From Brachypodius melanocephalos (lineage: Eukaryota; Chordata; Aves; Passeriformes; Pycnonotidae): a stretch of DNA of 64,000 nucleotides. The translations under genes and the position numbers were made by a program. Shown here in pieces: positions 1 to 12,600 of the stretch. The stretch spans positions 2,416,168 to 2,480,167 of the forward strand of contig VZSR01003282.1 of the NCBI GenBank assembly GCA_013398615.1. The letters run 5' to 3'. Position 1 is the first letter of the stretch, and every line of letters starts with the position of its first letter. Below the pieces are notes generated by a model. It worked only from the letters and a program-made list of their open reading frames with translations, did not search any database and had not been told where the DNA came from.

Positions 1-149
1 TTTCTGGCCTAATACAACTTTTCAGCAGTGTGACACGTTTGATCGTGGAAGAACAAAGCTGAAAAACTTCTCTGAGGGGAAAAACCCCTTTAATAGCATT
101 TCATTCCGCTTATTTTAAGTTCTGCTCATCCCCAGCTGGTGCCAGGAGA

Positions 150-263
150 ACAGGTGGCTCTTGGGGACAGGGCTTAGGGGTGGGCTTGGCAGTTCTGGGT
201 TTATGATCAGACCCGGTGGTCTGAAGGGTCTTTTCCAAACTCCAGCATTCCCAGTGAATCCAT
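150..263 (+). mobile_element. CR1 LINE 3'-end fragment
   Basis: The stretch reads like the last ~110 bp of an avian CR1 non-LTR retrotransposon in sense orientation: a 'gggcttggcagttctgggtt' block, then a diverged 'gatgatct' region, then 'gggtcttttccaaac' before the 3' tail. CR1 copies are usually 5'-truncated, which fits. The copy is diverged and its octamer tail is eroded, so it is probably old. It is the only CR1 I see in the first 20 kb. Confidence 0.55.
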
Positions 264-858
264 GGCCTCTCCACAAGGGCTGTGCTTCACCTGGGGCAGC
301 ACAGAGCGTTGGGACACCTTTGTGTGCAGTGAGAGAGAAAAACCCGAGGGACTCAGCATGGCTGGGGATGAACATCCCTGGGAGCTTCATCCCTTTTTTG
401 TCTGGCAAAGCTGAGCGTGAGGGAGACCTCGTGCTGTTCACTGTCGCTGCCTAAATTCATTTCTGGTGGGGAAAACCACAAAAATAGTCAAGGCAAAGTA
501 ATTTTACTCTTAAAAAATATTTTTTTAAATATTTAGAAAGAGAGAAAAAGGGAAAACTGGAATGGGATTATACCTCTCATGGTATTCTGGTTGTCTCCAA
601 GCTTGTTGGGTGTTGTTGAGTGTTTTTAAGGACTCAAAATTGCTGTTTTGGTGGGTTTTTATCATTTTCTCCAGAGCAGAAGCAGCTCAGAACTAAGTCT
701 TGCTCTGCCAGGGAGGAATGATTTATTGGCTGATCTCCTTGAGCTCCCAGCCTTTTCCTTCCCATCTTCAATACCCTGCACAAGAATGGAAACACTTCAT
801 GGGCTTCATCTTAATAGGAGCTCCCCCACTCCAAAACAAGATCTTTATCCAAAGATTT
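264..858. other. Unique noncoding DNA
   Basis: I see no gene or recognisable repeat. There is an A/T-rich patch near 510-550. The short open frames in both strands have no protein-like features. Confidence 0.5.
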
Positions 859-1103
859 TAATTAATTGCAAAAGTTAAAAATAAATCGTGCTGGAGTACC
901 ATTGATAATCCTCCTAGGCTGGCTTTCATTCATGTTAATGTGTAATACAGCCACAGTAAGATTTAATTTTAACCATAATTATAAAAGTTTGAAATTAAAT
1001 CTTACTAGGGATGTGTTCTCCATTAATATGGACAAAAACTGATCTGGGAGGATTATTATGGGGGACACAAGAAAGATTTAATTTTTAACTTTTATAATTA
1101 ATT
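859..1103. repeat. 245-bp imperfect palindrome (foldback)
   Basis: Left and right halves are reverse complements around a centre near 981. The innermost arms, 955-969 and 992-1006, are a perfect 15-bp inverted repeat (AGTAAGATTTAATTT and its complement) around a 22-nt spacer. The outermost arms, 859-887 and 1075-1103, pair over about 29 nt with few mismatches. The middle also pairs: 'ataatcctcc' near 906-915 matches 'ggaggattat' near 1047-1056. All three arm pairs share one centre, so the whole block could fold into a single long hairpin. Candidates are a foldback or MITE-like transposon remnant, an ancient conserved hairpin repeat of the Eulor type, or a structured RNA. I see no clear target-site duplication or transposase. 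Confidence 0.8.
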
Positions 1104-4100
1104 CAAAAACGTGATAAAGGATTTTGTTTCAGGGGAGGGGGGGGAGTGCTCTCCAGACCACTAAGACATCCCAGCAGTCTTTCAGAGCCATCTTAATTAC
1201 AGCCACAAAGAATTATTTGTTAGAGAATGGTGGTCAGGAGCTCAAACTGCTTCTTTTATCCAGAAATAAATGTGCAGACACTTGGAAACTTTCACTGAAT
1301 AAAGGATTGGTGAGGAAAGAAGATCAGAGGGATGCATACGTATGCATATATATTTATATTTTTGTGTTTATACGTGCAAATACATGAACACATGGAGGTA
1401 GAAATGCACATCTATACAAAGATGCATTTAGATGCGTAAATATACATTGATTTTATGAATAAATATGCACACAATTATATAAACTTACAGCAAAAATACA
1501 TTTTTTCTTGGCTTTCCTAATACTTCACACAGATGCATCAACACATGTACCTAAATGTATGGATGGGAATTTTTCCTATTAAAAAGGAGTTCCTGCAATA
1601 GGAGAAAAGGAAATTAATGGAAACCATTTCTCCCAATGCATGTGGCTGCACTGAATTTTGGTGTATCTGTCATGCTGCAGAATGGGCAGAAATTAAGGAA
1701 ATTTACTGAAAATTTGTTGTTGAGGATCAGGTTATGGTAAAATTAAAGATGTATGAAAATGATTAAAAGGAGTGAAGTATTAATTTCACAGGTACATGTT
1801 TAGGAATCAGTTTTGGCTGTAAATTCCAGCTGTGCTCTGAAGCACCAGGCCTGGGTGGTTTCAGGTTCACTCAGTATTTCTGATTCCACATCAAACACAC
1901 AATTTTCTAGTGCAGAAGGGGTTGGATTTTTGAGTCCAGCTCGTGGTCACATCCTTTTCTTTTTGCTGCTTTTTTTATTTCTTGCCTCCAGTCCTGAAGC
2001 TTTAACATTCAGTCTGAAAATTCAAGAATATTTTTTCCATGTGATGCCAAGAAATAGGATTTAATGCTCAGTCTTGGTGGGGATGCTAAGTTGAGAGTCA
2101 GGTTTAAATCCCTTTCCTGACAATTTCTTACCTGCTGGGGTTCAGTTCTAATTGTTTTCTTTTTAAAGGTGATCATTCTTTGAATTTAATTAGTGCATTT
2201 TTATTATAGTATGAATAATAGCCTTATTATTACTAGAATTATTTAAATTTTGTGGCTTCTTGGTTTTTTGCATTGTCTCGTAAATCTTACCAAGCATATT
2301 CAAAAATAAAATAGAAAAATAATTACAATATTTTAAAAATGAAAAAAAAAATCCCTAAAATTTTGGAAGCATGAGAAACAATACACCAAAAGAGTAAAAC
2401 AGGGGAAGTATAATGTGTATTTGCAAATATATATCAAGATAGTCAGACTCTTTCTTCTCAGCTTCACATTTTTAGAAAATAGATCTGTATTTTTCTCTCC
2501 CCTTGTATTATAAAAGTAAAATCTGAAGAACTCAGTCTTCTATTTCATCATTCAATATGATATTTAATGTAGGGTTGGTTTTTTAGTAACTTTTTTCTTT
2601 TCACTGATATCATAGTGTTCCTAATGAGCATCTGCTTCCATCCTTTATTGTCCTTTCTCTGAGTAATCAGGTTTGGACCACACTGTAAAACACATTATTA
2701 TGAAATTTTGCAGTTATAAGGGGCAGATTCTTCCTGCATTAGCACAATAGCCACTCCTTGCTGTAATTTACTTTAGTAAATGGCCCCAAGTAAGCAAAGA
2801 ATGCAAAAATTACGGTTACAAATCTTTTCTTTTTAGTGTTATTTGTGACAAACAGCTGCTATCCTTGGCAAAAGCTTTAGAGTAATAATGATGATAAAAT
2901 CAAACTTGAGGAAAATGCTTTTTTCCCCCCTCTTTTCTTTCCTACGGGGTACTTTTTGTGTTCTGTTAGAGGCTGTTGGAATGTTCAGGCAGTTTGATAT
3001 AAATTTGCAAAGCCATGGAATGACTTCAGTGGTGTTTGGTCTGGCAAATAATTAATGAGGAGTAACGTTAATGTTATATGAGGAATAATGTTAATATTGG
3101 GAAATGCTGAAAAGCAAATTTGTATTCTTAAGGCGAGGGTTTCCTCTTAGAACTAAATATCTGAGGAAAATTTGCTTTCAGAACCACTTATCACTATACT
3201 CACTAAAATTTCTGTGCAGAATGAGTGAAAATTTCAGATATTTAATAAATTCTGAGGATCCAAAAGCTCTGAAATAGATAATAACAGTTGTTCTGTTTGT
3301 AAACAAGACATTGAATGGGGGATGCTATAAATTATGGGGGATATTTTGAGAATAGTGGTAACTCCATTGTTATTCTGTTTTTATTGATATCCCTTGTGGC
3401 AGAACAAATCTAATAGGGTGCAACTCTTTCCTCTCTTTGAAATTCCTGGACTTCCAAGATCCTTCCAAATAACAACTGAAACATTTCATAAAAAGCATAC
3501 CAAACCATGAATTTTGAGATCTCTGCATGCCATTGGAGATGTTTTAGGAAATAATTGACTATTTAAATTAAAATATGCCATACATGGTGTATACATTTGG
3601 CTGCTTACCAAAAAGGAAAGGATGGGGGAACTCAAAAAGCCCTCAGCCTTGTCAGATAATACCAAAGTGCTCCTAAATCTTTACTATTTAAGTGAGTAAG
3701 TAAATAAATTAGTAAAAGGTGTTTTATTACAGGGTCTCCCCTTCAGCCTCTTTGGTCTTGAGCCAAAGCACACTATGAGGGCACGGTTGGAAATGACGCC
3801 CACTCCTTCCACTCTGTTGTTTCTTTGCCTCAGCTTAAAATTAATCACCTTTTTTTAAAAAAAATAACCTCTCAGTCATTTTGTGGTGAGCCCCAATTTT
3901 CACCCATAACCTGTCCCTTTGCCAGTGTCCCGTGTGGCGTTGGAGCCGTGTCCCGGCACCCGCTGGCACCGCCGTGCGCCGCAGGGATGATGGGTGAAAA
4001 TACGGCATGGAAGAACATGGATATATAACTGGAAGGGACAAAAAGAACCCCAGTTTAGTGTCTTCCATGCCCCCCTCCCCACCCTGGTTGCTCAAGGGTC

Positions 4101-4208
4101 ATGTCTGGCATGTGAATCCTCATTATTTCCAGTAGAACTTCCCATGCTCCGTGAGTATTTATGTGATAAAATCTTGCACGAGGCCGGCGTGTTGATGCCT
4201 TGGGAAGG
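1104..4208. other. AT-rich unique noncoding DNA
   Basis: No gene or recognised transposon is visible. The interval has many short A/T runs, for example around 1340-1480 and 2190-2420, and stop codons are dense in all frames. A slightly GC-richer patch at about 3930-3990 has a few CpGs but no TATA box or other promoter signature. Confidence 0.5.
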
Positions 4209-4640
4209 CTGACCTGAAACAGGGGCTGGACAGAGTTGGAGAATAGAGTAGGGATTTATTGAAAAGCCTTTAGGATACACCTCGGGTAGGACAGGGCCTG
4301 CCTACACCCAAGGTGGACCCAAAATGGTCACAAAATGGACCCAAAATGGTCACAAAAATGGCTGACCAGTCATGAGGTCTTAAATTTTTATGTTTTGGTC
4401 CATTTGCATATTGGGGTTGAATTGTCCCATTCCAGCTCCAGGTTGTGCAGTCCCATCCTTCTTGTTCCTCCCTTCAGCCACCCTTGGTTGTGCTTTTGGG
4501 CTGAAAGTTGTCCTTGGTGTGCAGCAGGAAAAGGATTTGTGTCTGTGCTCTCTGAAGAGAGCTTACTGACACTTGATATGAGTCTCATAACTACGCCTAA
4601 GCAGCACAGAATCTGAAAATATGACAACCAAAGCTTAAGG
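4209..4640 (-). mobile_element. Probable endogenous-retrovirus LTR fragment
   Basis: The block has features of a passerine ERV LTR read on the minus strand. At 4252-4262 'gatttattgaa' is the complement of an AATAAA polyadenylation signal, which would put R/U5 on the left. A 22-bp tandem unit beginning GACCCAAAATGGTCAC occurs twice from 4316 to about 4360. An ATTTGCAT octamer lies near 4403 and a GC-richer U3-like part runs to about 4560. The wording matches LTR sequence I recall from songbird genomes, but I cannot name the subfamily. No gag, pol or env sequence adjoins it, so it is probably a solo LTR. Boundaries are approximate. Confidence 0.5.
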
Positions 4641-6690
4641 CATCAGTGTAATCAGCCTCAGGAAGGTGTATCAAGTTCTGAGGGTGTCCAGCACTTCTCA
4701 GAATGGTTTAGAATAATTGTGAGACAGCTGATCAGGTATGCTTTGAAACACGAAAGGTGTTAATAAATGAGAAAATAATGATACAAAAACTAAACAAAAA
4801 AGCTGTGTACATGTGCAGGAAAGCCCCTTACACCTGGCTGAGGCACCTCAAAAAGCCCTAAGAACCTCTGTGCTTCTTCTTAAGAAGTGTACAATGATCG
4901 GGGAGGGATAATTTGGCTTGCTACCCAATAGAAACAGCCACAGGCTTTTCCAAAACCCAAAAGGTGCTCCTGGCCTGGCACTGAGCCAACCACGGTGAGA
5001 GGAAACACAAAAAGTTCGGGTGCTTCTTCCTTAAAAGTCAGGGGTGAAACTGAAACCCCTTTTCCTTATTTGGAAAATTGTTTGGGTGTGGAAATGCACT
5101 GCAACATTTATGGAAACCTACAGGAGCCTCTCCATGGAGAAGTTTTGTGCTTAACACAATGGGATTTCTAATATGACTTTTTTGTCACAAAGCCTTTAAA
5201 ACAGATTTACCCCGCTCATATCTAGAGGATAGGGCAGTGCTCAGTTGAACATTAGGTCATTTTAATGATAATATTAGGTGTTAGATAAACTTAAAGTACA
5301 TCACAGCCTGCAAAAGCCCTCAAATAATCAGTGCTCGAGTTGAGTTGTTTTTGGCTTGTTTGTCTTTGATTGGTTCTAAGAATTACATATTGCATTTGTA
5401 AACTCCATGGGGACCCTTTGGGTATGAACTGTCCTTTACATTTTCATTTATCCAGCCCAACCTTCCCTTTCCCACTGTGTCTCCTTGGCTCGAAGTTCTT
5501 CCAGGGCTCAGCAGAAATGTTCTCTGTCAAACACAGCCAGAAGTTATCGTACCCCTGAGGAAAGTGGAGCCTTTGTGTTCCCACAAAGTCCTTCCCCCTT
5601 TCCCAGTGGTGCTGAAGTGAGGATTTCTGATTTCTTCCCAGCTGTTACTCCCTCCTTCTCTATTCCTCAGCACCAGGTTTGAGATTTCTGCCTTTTGACC
5701 CGATTAATCTTCTCTCCAGCAAAATCCAAGCAAGGTGCCTGGAATATTCACTTTTCTTCTGCATGTTGGAGCCTTCTCTCCAACTTGCACTGTTTTGTCA
5801 AGTGCAAGGAATTATCTTTTTTTCTTTTTTTTAAAAAAGCTGTATTTCTACAAAACTGAAGTTCCTTAAGGTACTCAAGGCATTGTAAAACATTTTTCAC
5901 CTTGGCCATGACACGATTTTGTCGTGTGAATTCTGCATTTCTGTACATGTGTAGTTTTCCATACCTACCTCTGTGCCTATTTTTCTCTGAGATAAGTAAA
6001 TTTACTTTTCTAAGAGATTAATTTAGGTAAAATATTATTAAAAATATTAAAATATTGTTATTAGGTAAAATATTATTTTGTGTTAACCATGTGAAAAAGA
6101 ACGATGACTTCTACAACCACAGTGGTGTAGCTTAATTCCTTGTCTTAAAAAAAAAATCATTTTTTTCAGCACAGTTTGCTTCCAAGTTTGCTGCAAATAT
6201 GGAAGCAGATTTTTTTGGATACCTTCAAAGGTTTTCTTTCTAATTTTCACACCTCTCCTCAGTACCAGGGAGGTTTTTCTTTTAGGACACCCGGTGAAAC
6301 TCAGTGATGTATCTGGTAGCAATCTAAATTGTGATTAGCCAATGGAATTCTGCATTTCCATTAAGGCTGAAGCCCAGTGTCCCTGAGATTTATATCCCTG
6401 AATCTCTCAATTGATTTATAACCTGGTAATCCTTTTATCCCCATTTATATGCAGCATAACTTGACGTAAGTGCTCGAATGTCTCCATTAATCGAATTCAA
6501 GAGTGTTGGAGTGAGAAGCTGGAGTAAAAACTTTTAGGCCCTACTGTAAATACACTTTGTGTCAGGGGAAGGCAGGAGGCAATATGTCCTTGAGTGGAGC
6601 TTTATGTAAAATGAAGGAGGGGAAAAAAAAAATCTAACACCTTTTAATGCTATATTTGGAGTAGGTTTTTGTGGTAAAAAAAAAATAAAA
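4641..6690. other. Unique noncoding DNA
   Basis: No gene or interspersed repeat is recognised. A short palindrome CTTCTTAAGAAG lies near 4876. The AT-rich patch near 6025-6075 repeats 'aggtaaaatatta' twice. Confidence 0.5.
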
Positions 6691-6747
6691 TATATATATA
6701 TATATCTATCTATCTATCTATCTATTTTTTTTTTTTTTTTTTTTTTT
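6691..6747. repeat. Compound microsatellite (TA)n-(CTAT)n-(T)n
   Basis: Three simple repeats abut: TA dinucleotides from 6691, TATC/CTAT tetranucleotides to about 6725, and then a run of more than 20 T to 6747. It is preceded by an A-rich stretch at 6676-6690. Confidence 0.95.
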
Positions 6748-9662
6748 CTTATCCCCATTCCTCAGTGGGTTGCAATGTTATAGGGAGAGATCCACATGGA
6801 TTACCTGGTTTGTGGTGCACAGACGACAATCCAGGTCCTAACCAAAATAGAGTGATTTTGTAGGGCTGTTCAAACCATTGCAATAATCAGGAATGGATTC
6901 AAAATCTGGACTTTGAAAAACACCACTGGAAACCATTTGTGTCCCTGCTTTCTCTTGGCATGTGTCTGCTGCTGTTAAAAAGTAGGAAGTTTTCCTTTCC
7001 TTCCCTCCAAACCGTGCAATATTAGCATTTCCCTTGCTGTAGAGTGCACAGGCGTGAAGTCCCAACACTGCTAATTTTAATTATGTGATGGGAAATTTAG
7101 TAGTTACAGCAGCTTTGCATTATTAGTGCTCCTTCAGCGTGGACGTAGGAACGAGATGGAAAACCTGCCTCAGAAGCAAATCCGTGGAGTTTCTCTGAAA
7201 CAAAAATTCCAACCCCAACCCCTTTCCCAACCTTTCCTGGCCACGTCTGCAGAGGACGAGGCTGCCCCCAGCCACACTTAAATCAAATCTGTGGCACAAC
7301 AAACCCAGGAGCTATTAAAATATATTTATTATTCATTATTAGTAAATTGCCTGCGTGTTGTTTTAGCGGAGCGTGCCAAACTTACGGTTTTGTTGACTCG
7401 TTGAAAGTCTACGGTGAGGCGTCCTGCAAACCCCAAATTTGTATTTATAGCATTAATTTTAAAGCTCCCTTTAAGCAATTACCTCCGTGTGCTAATGAAA
7501 AAAATGCAGAATGAAGGTAAATGTTGCAGAGTGCTGGAAATCTGCTGGTTGAAAGCAGCACTGTGTGTCTTGAGACTGAAAGTGCTGTTGGGACAGAACC
7601 TGATTTAACCCAGAAATTTACAGGTGAGACTGTGGAAGATAATGTGTGCCACTACTGGAGATGTGTTAATAAATTATAATTCTGAATGCTGCATGCATCC
7701 CAATTGCCTCTTTAGTAAATACTTAACACATTAAAGCCTGCCAGGAAATCAGATGAAATGAAACCAATTTAATTCCTTAATTTGTGTTATGTTATGCAAT
7801 ACTACATCATGTTGCGGCCATAGAAACAAGAAATTGATATTTTCTGAAGTCGATCTCCTGTTTCTCAGCACTTTGTTAATGTGCTGGTTCTCCCTTTAGG
7901 GACAGAATGATAAGAAAACTTTCCATCTTTTGGGTGTAATCTCATCTTACGCTGTGGGAGGAAAGGAGGTGTAAATTAAAAAAGCAGGGACATCATTCCT
8001 ACCCTCCTTTCTTATAATGAAATAACTTTACTGCCAGAATAATTCCAACAGCTTGCATTAGATCCCAAGAGCTACCACCAAATTGTTGTGTTTAATGCTA
8101 AAATTCAACGTTTTCCCATCACAAACCTGCTTAAAATTTGCTGCGAGCACTTTGGACGACTGAGCTGTTTAAAATGAAACATGGACTTGAATAAAACAGA
8201 GTGTTATTCAGCAAATATCTAGAAATAAAACCAACTGACCACAACCCACGAGGGGGAAATGCTTCTCTGCTCACTGCAAGTGTGGGCTGAGCAGAGAGGC
8301 CAGGAGGAATCTGGGCAGTGTGATGGTCAGCAGCAGCAGGGAAAAAAAAGCTAATTAGCCTGAAAAATGACCATGTGAAGGTTTGGGTGAAAGTTTTTGA
8401 AAAGATAATTCCATGAAATTAAGACACAGGTTTGAAGAATGAGCTGTTTGTGAACATAAAAAAAAAAAAAAATCCTTAGTGATGTTCTGAATTTTGAAGC
8501 GGTTTATAAAATTTGGGTACAGTTTATAAAATTCTTGAGAATTCACTTGGAAAGGAAAAAAAAAAAATTAATACAACAGCTTTAGATTTCTTCTGTAGTG
8601 GAGAGAACTTGAACCTGATGCTGTGAGTCTCAGCAAACAAAGTGAGAAAAGAAAATGAACCTGAGCCCTGGAAATGACCTGGAATGACCCTTTGGTGGTT
8701 GGGTTCAACTCTTGGAGGGAAATGCCAAAAACCATTTGTTGGGTATCTGATATAACCTGATAATTACTCAATAGCTTTTAAATTTTTTTTTTTCCCTGAG
8801 TGAAACTGAGAAAATTTTTCTGGCCCTGCCTAAAGGGAAAAGAATCTGGCTTGCAATATGCTGGGAAAAAAAAAAACAAAAACAAAAACAAAAAACCCCC
8901 AAAGAAATTGAAAAGGATTTAAATATTAGCTTAATTTTCTGAGAGCACTTTTAATATGCTTTGTTGGTCCTAAAGCCATCTGAGTGACTATTTAATGATT
9001 CATAATTTGGTTTTCTAGTTGCTAAAAGAAGCCAAAGTCAAAAGAAGAGCTGCCTTCTGTGTTTTGGCTGTGCTCTGTGTGAAATAATTGACTGTCTGCT
9101 GAAAAACTGTCTTGTCATATTTTGTAATAAAATAATATTTTTTGTGCATAACTTGACCTGTCCTAGTGAGTTATGCTGCTCATTGTTTCACAGTAACAAT
9201 TTCCAATGGGATTTTAATAACACTCTTGCTTTGCCATCTTGTACGATGTTAGCTGTTACATTCAATTTGTGAGGAAAATATTCAGGTATAAAACTGGATA
9301 ATCTGTATCCCTTTGGAATCAAAAGTCACTTTGCCAAAATATTTTAACACGTGAAATTGCTCCTTAAGAGGTGTTTGCTGTGATAAAACGACAGAAAACT
9401 ACATTTCCATTATAATTATAACTGACTAGTGGTGCTAAGTTTTTATAATTTAAAGGTATTCTCAAATCTGACAGCTCTTCCATGTTGAATTATGCATTTC
9501 TGGCTCTTAAATAGTTCTGCTGGCATGAGACAGCTGAGATGAAGTTGTCTTTCTAAAATAATTGCTCCATGGAGCATCCATTATACCTTCAGAAAAAATG
9601 TATTACTTGACTTCTACAAATTATAGACTAGCCTATAATGGGTATTTTTGACAGCTATTAGC

Positions 9663-9693
<31 letters not shown>

Positions 9694-12600
9694 ACTGAAC
9701 AGTAAAATGAGTATTGATATCACTCTGCCGTGGCTTGCATGTTAATACCAACCTTTTCTGTGCTCCTTTTCTAAGGCATGATGTAATCATTAATTACAAT
9801 AATATTGATGTGATTGCACTCATCCCAAGCTCCCTCCTGTAATAGCAACGTGTGATTCTTTTTTTTCAATAGTACTCAACCCATATTTCCTGTTCTTAGG
9901 AAAAGGAAAAAAAAAACCCCAAACCAAACACTTAAGCAGAAAATCCTGTGCTGTGTTTTGACATCATCACTGGAAATATGAAAATGTCTGGGAATTGAGG
10001 GGAGAGTTGGACCTTTCTTGTGTGTTGTGGTGCTGTGGTTCTTGGGACTGATCTCAGAGACCACACCTTCCAAAGCCATGCAGGAAGAGGCAGGACAAGA
10101 TGTTCTGCTGTCTGAGCCTCCTTTTTTTGAATGTTCAAATGTCTCTAACAGATATTTGTGCCTGCAGCAGCCACTGGAGCTTCTGTATTTACCCCTCCAT
10201 GGTAAATACAGAATTTACCTTTGTATTTACCCCTCCATTTGCAATTTCAGCTGTGGTGCTTCATCAGTTTGTGCTGTGTTGATGCTGGTAGCTCCCAAAA
10301 TATTTAAAAGAGGAGTTCCTGGGGCAGAGGGAACAGAAAAATCCACTGAACCTACTCAATAACATGAATTTTCCATATTATATATATATTGCTCGTATTT
10401 TATCTTGTATCTAGGAAGTGTCTAGCCAAACCATAACAACACAGTTGTATAAAAAATAGATGAACAGACTGATTAATCATAATTACAGCTGGCTCTATTA
10501 ATTTACAGTGGTGTTAACCACAAAAACAGGGGATTCTCCAAGATTTTCCTCACTCTGGCCGTTGCACATCAGTCCTGTGGGGTGGAACAGCCAGACAGGA
10601 TCATCCAAATTTCTGTTCCTTTTTCTTTTTGGTGCCTGAGTGAGAAGTGTGTGTCTGGGAGGCTCCAGCATCTGCTGGTGTGTGGAGAGAGGAGGGAACA
10701 GAAGGTATGGCTGGGAGGATTATTCCTGCCCTAGGACTGTTCTGACAGAGGCTGGATGCTGCTACCGAGTGCTGGTCTGTGCTGAACCCTTTCCTGTGCT
10801 CCTGGAAAAGGCTTTCCTGGGTGAGGGAAACTTGGAGCAAAGGCTGAAATCAGATTAATCGGGTTGCTGTGTGAATTGAGGGGAAATTCACTACTGGGTT
10901 CAATTTTTGGCTTCCTTAAAAATCAGAGCCATGAGATGCTGGTGAGAAAGTGTAACTTCAATTCCAGTGATGCACAGGGAGAGCTGAAATGAAAGATTAA
11001 CTCGTGTCTGGACCTGCAGCTCCTTCCCATGTCCTCTGGTTTCCTGTCACCATTTCAGATGTCCGAATCAGCTCGTGGAGAGCAGTAAGGGAAAAAGGCC
11101 CAGGCTTCCTTTCCCAGGTCAGTGCTTCCCTTCTCCCCAAACCACTCCACGTGCTTTGAACCAAAGTGAATGTCACAACCAGAAACGTTGACAAATGCAA
11201 AAGCGCTCGGTGTTGGTGGAAAGAAACCCCAGGAATTCCAGTGTAATCTCACAAAACGGATGGGACGGGGCTGCAATCAGTGTAGCACAAACCATATTTG
11301 GAAACACCACAATTATTACACAATACATCATGCAGACCCTCCAGAGATGGTTTTACCAGGGATTATGGGCTACTTTGGAAAGCCATTAAGGACCTATTAG
11401 TTGCCCAACTGGTCCATCCATAACTTTCAGTAATGTCCTCTCTGGAGCATTATTTTTCTTATAACGTGATATCTGTAGTGAGGGAATTTAAGCTTTGAGC
11501 TCAGGACTGTTGAAAGAAAAACTAGCCTTGACATCTTGGCTATTTTATAATTAATATCTTTATTATACTTTCGACCTGAGTTTTACAATTATTGGAGGGA
11601 TAAATCAATATATCTGCTGAGATTTATGTATTTCTTTGTTTGTTTAGCTTTTTTTTTTTTCCCTTACTCTCCATTAGGTAATTTCTGAAGTAAAAAACCA
11701 CGATATGCATTCCCATGTTAGTGGAAATCTGCTGGGCTAAATTTAAAATAGATAACCAGTTCAGAATTTGGCACAAGTCTGTGAACTGAAACAAACAACA
11801 AAAAAAAAGAAAGGCAAAGAATCATAAACCGCCTCTGTTGGTGATTTTTCTTTCAGCAGGAATGGTTGAGAGGTTATCACCTCTTGAACACACGATGCAG
11901 GAAACTTGATTGCAAATTTGGGAAAATTAATGTTATTGTTTCAGAGCCATGAGGCAGTATCCTGTTGCATGAGGGGCTGCAGAAGAACAGCCCACAGTGG
12001 AATAAATGGTGATTGCTGCAGCTTTTCAAGCAATCTGGATTTTTAAAATTTAGGCTCATTAATATATTATATAAATATAAATTATATAAAAACTGACAGA
12101 ATTTGTGCCTATAAAGCAATGCTCTTCGTAATTTTTTTGTATTAGTGAAGAGATTTTTTTTTTACAGCCTGGTCTTTTGGTAGATCAGAAGTCTTTTGAT
12201 TCCCATTCCATTCTCTTATCTGAGCATGAGAAATTTTGGATCCAGTCGTGAGAGAGCCCGAAGTGGTTCAGGTGACATCTTAAATGCTGTGGCATGGATC
12301 TGATTTCACTTGCAGTCATTCACCCGATGTCTGATTCCACATTGAAGATGTGGAGGAAATGCTGTTTTCTGCTGCTCGAAAAGCAAATTTGTGTAGAATG
12401 GTGTTCACTAAGTAGCCCTGTGAAAAAATTCTTTTTACTGCAGTGCAAGAAAAAGCCATTCTTCTAAAAAGTTGATAAGATAATTAAATTGAGAACCCAA
12501 AAATGCACTCTTGGGATGGTTGCACTGCTGCTAATACCTATAGAAACTATGCCATTATAATCTGTATCCTACTGGTCCAGCGGATGCAGGATGTTGGCAC

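Noticed and set aside
3930..3990. GC-richer patch with a few CpGs
   Set aside because: Too few CpGs and no TATA or initiator arrangement.
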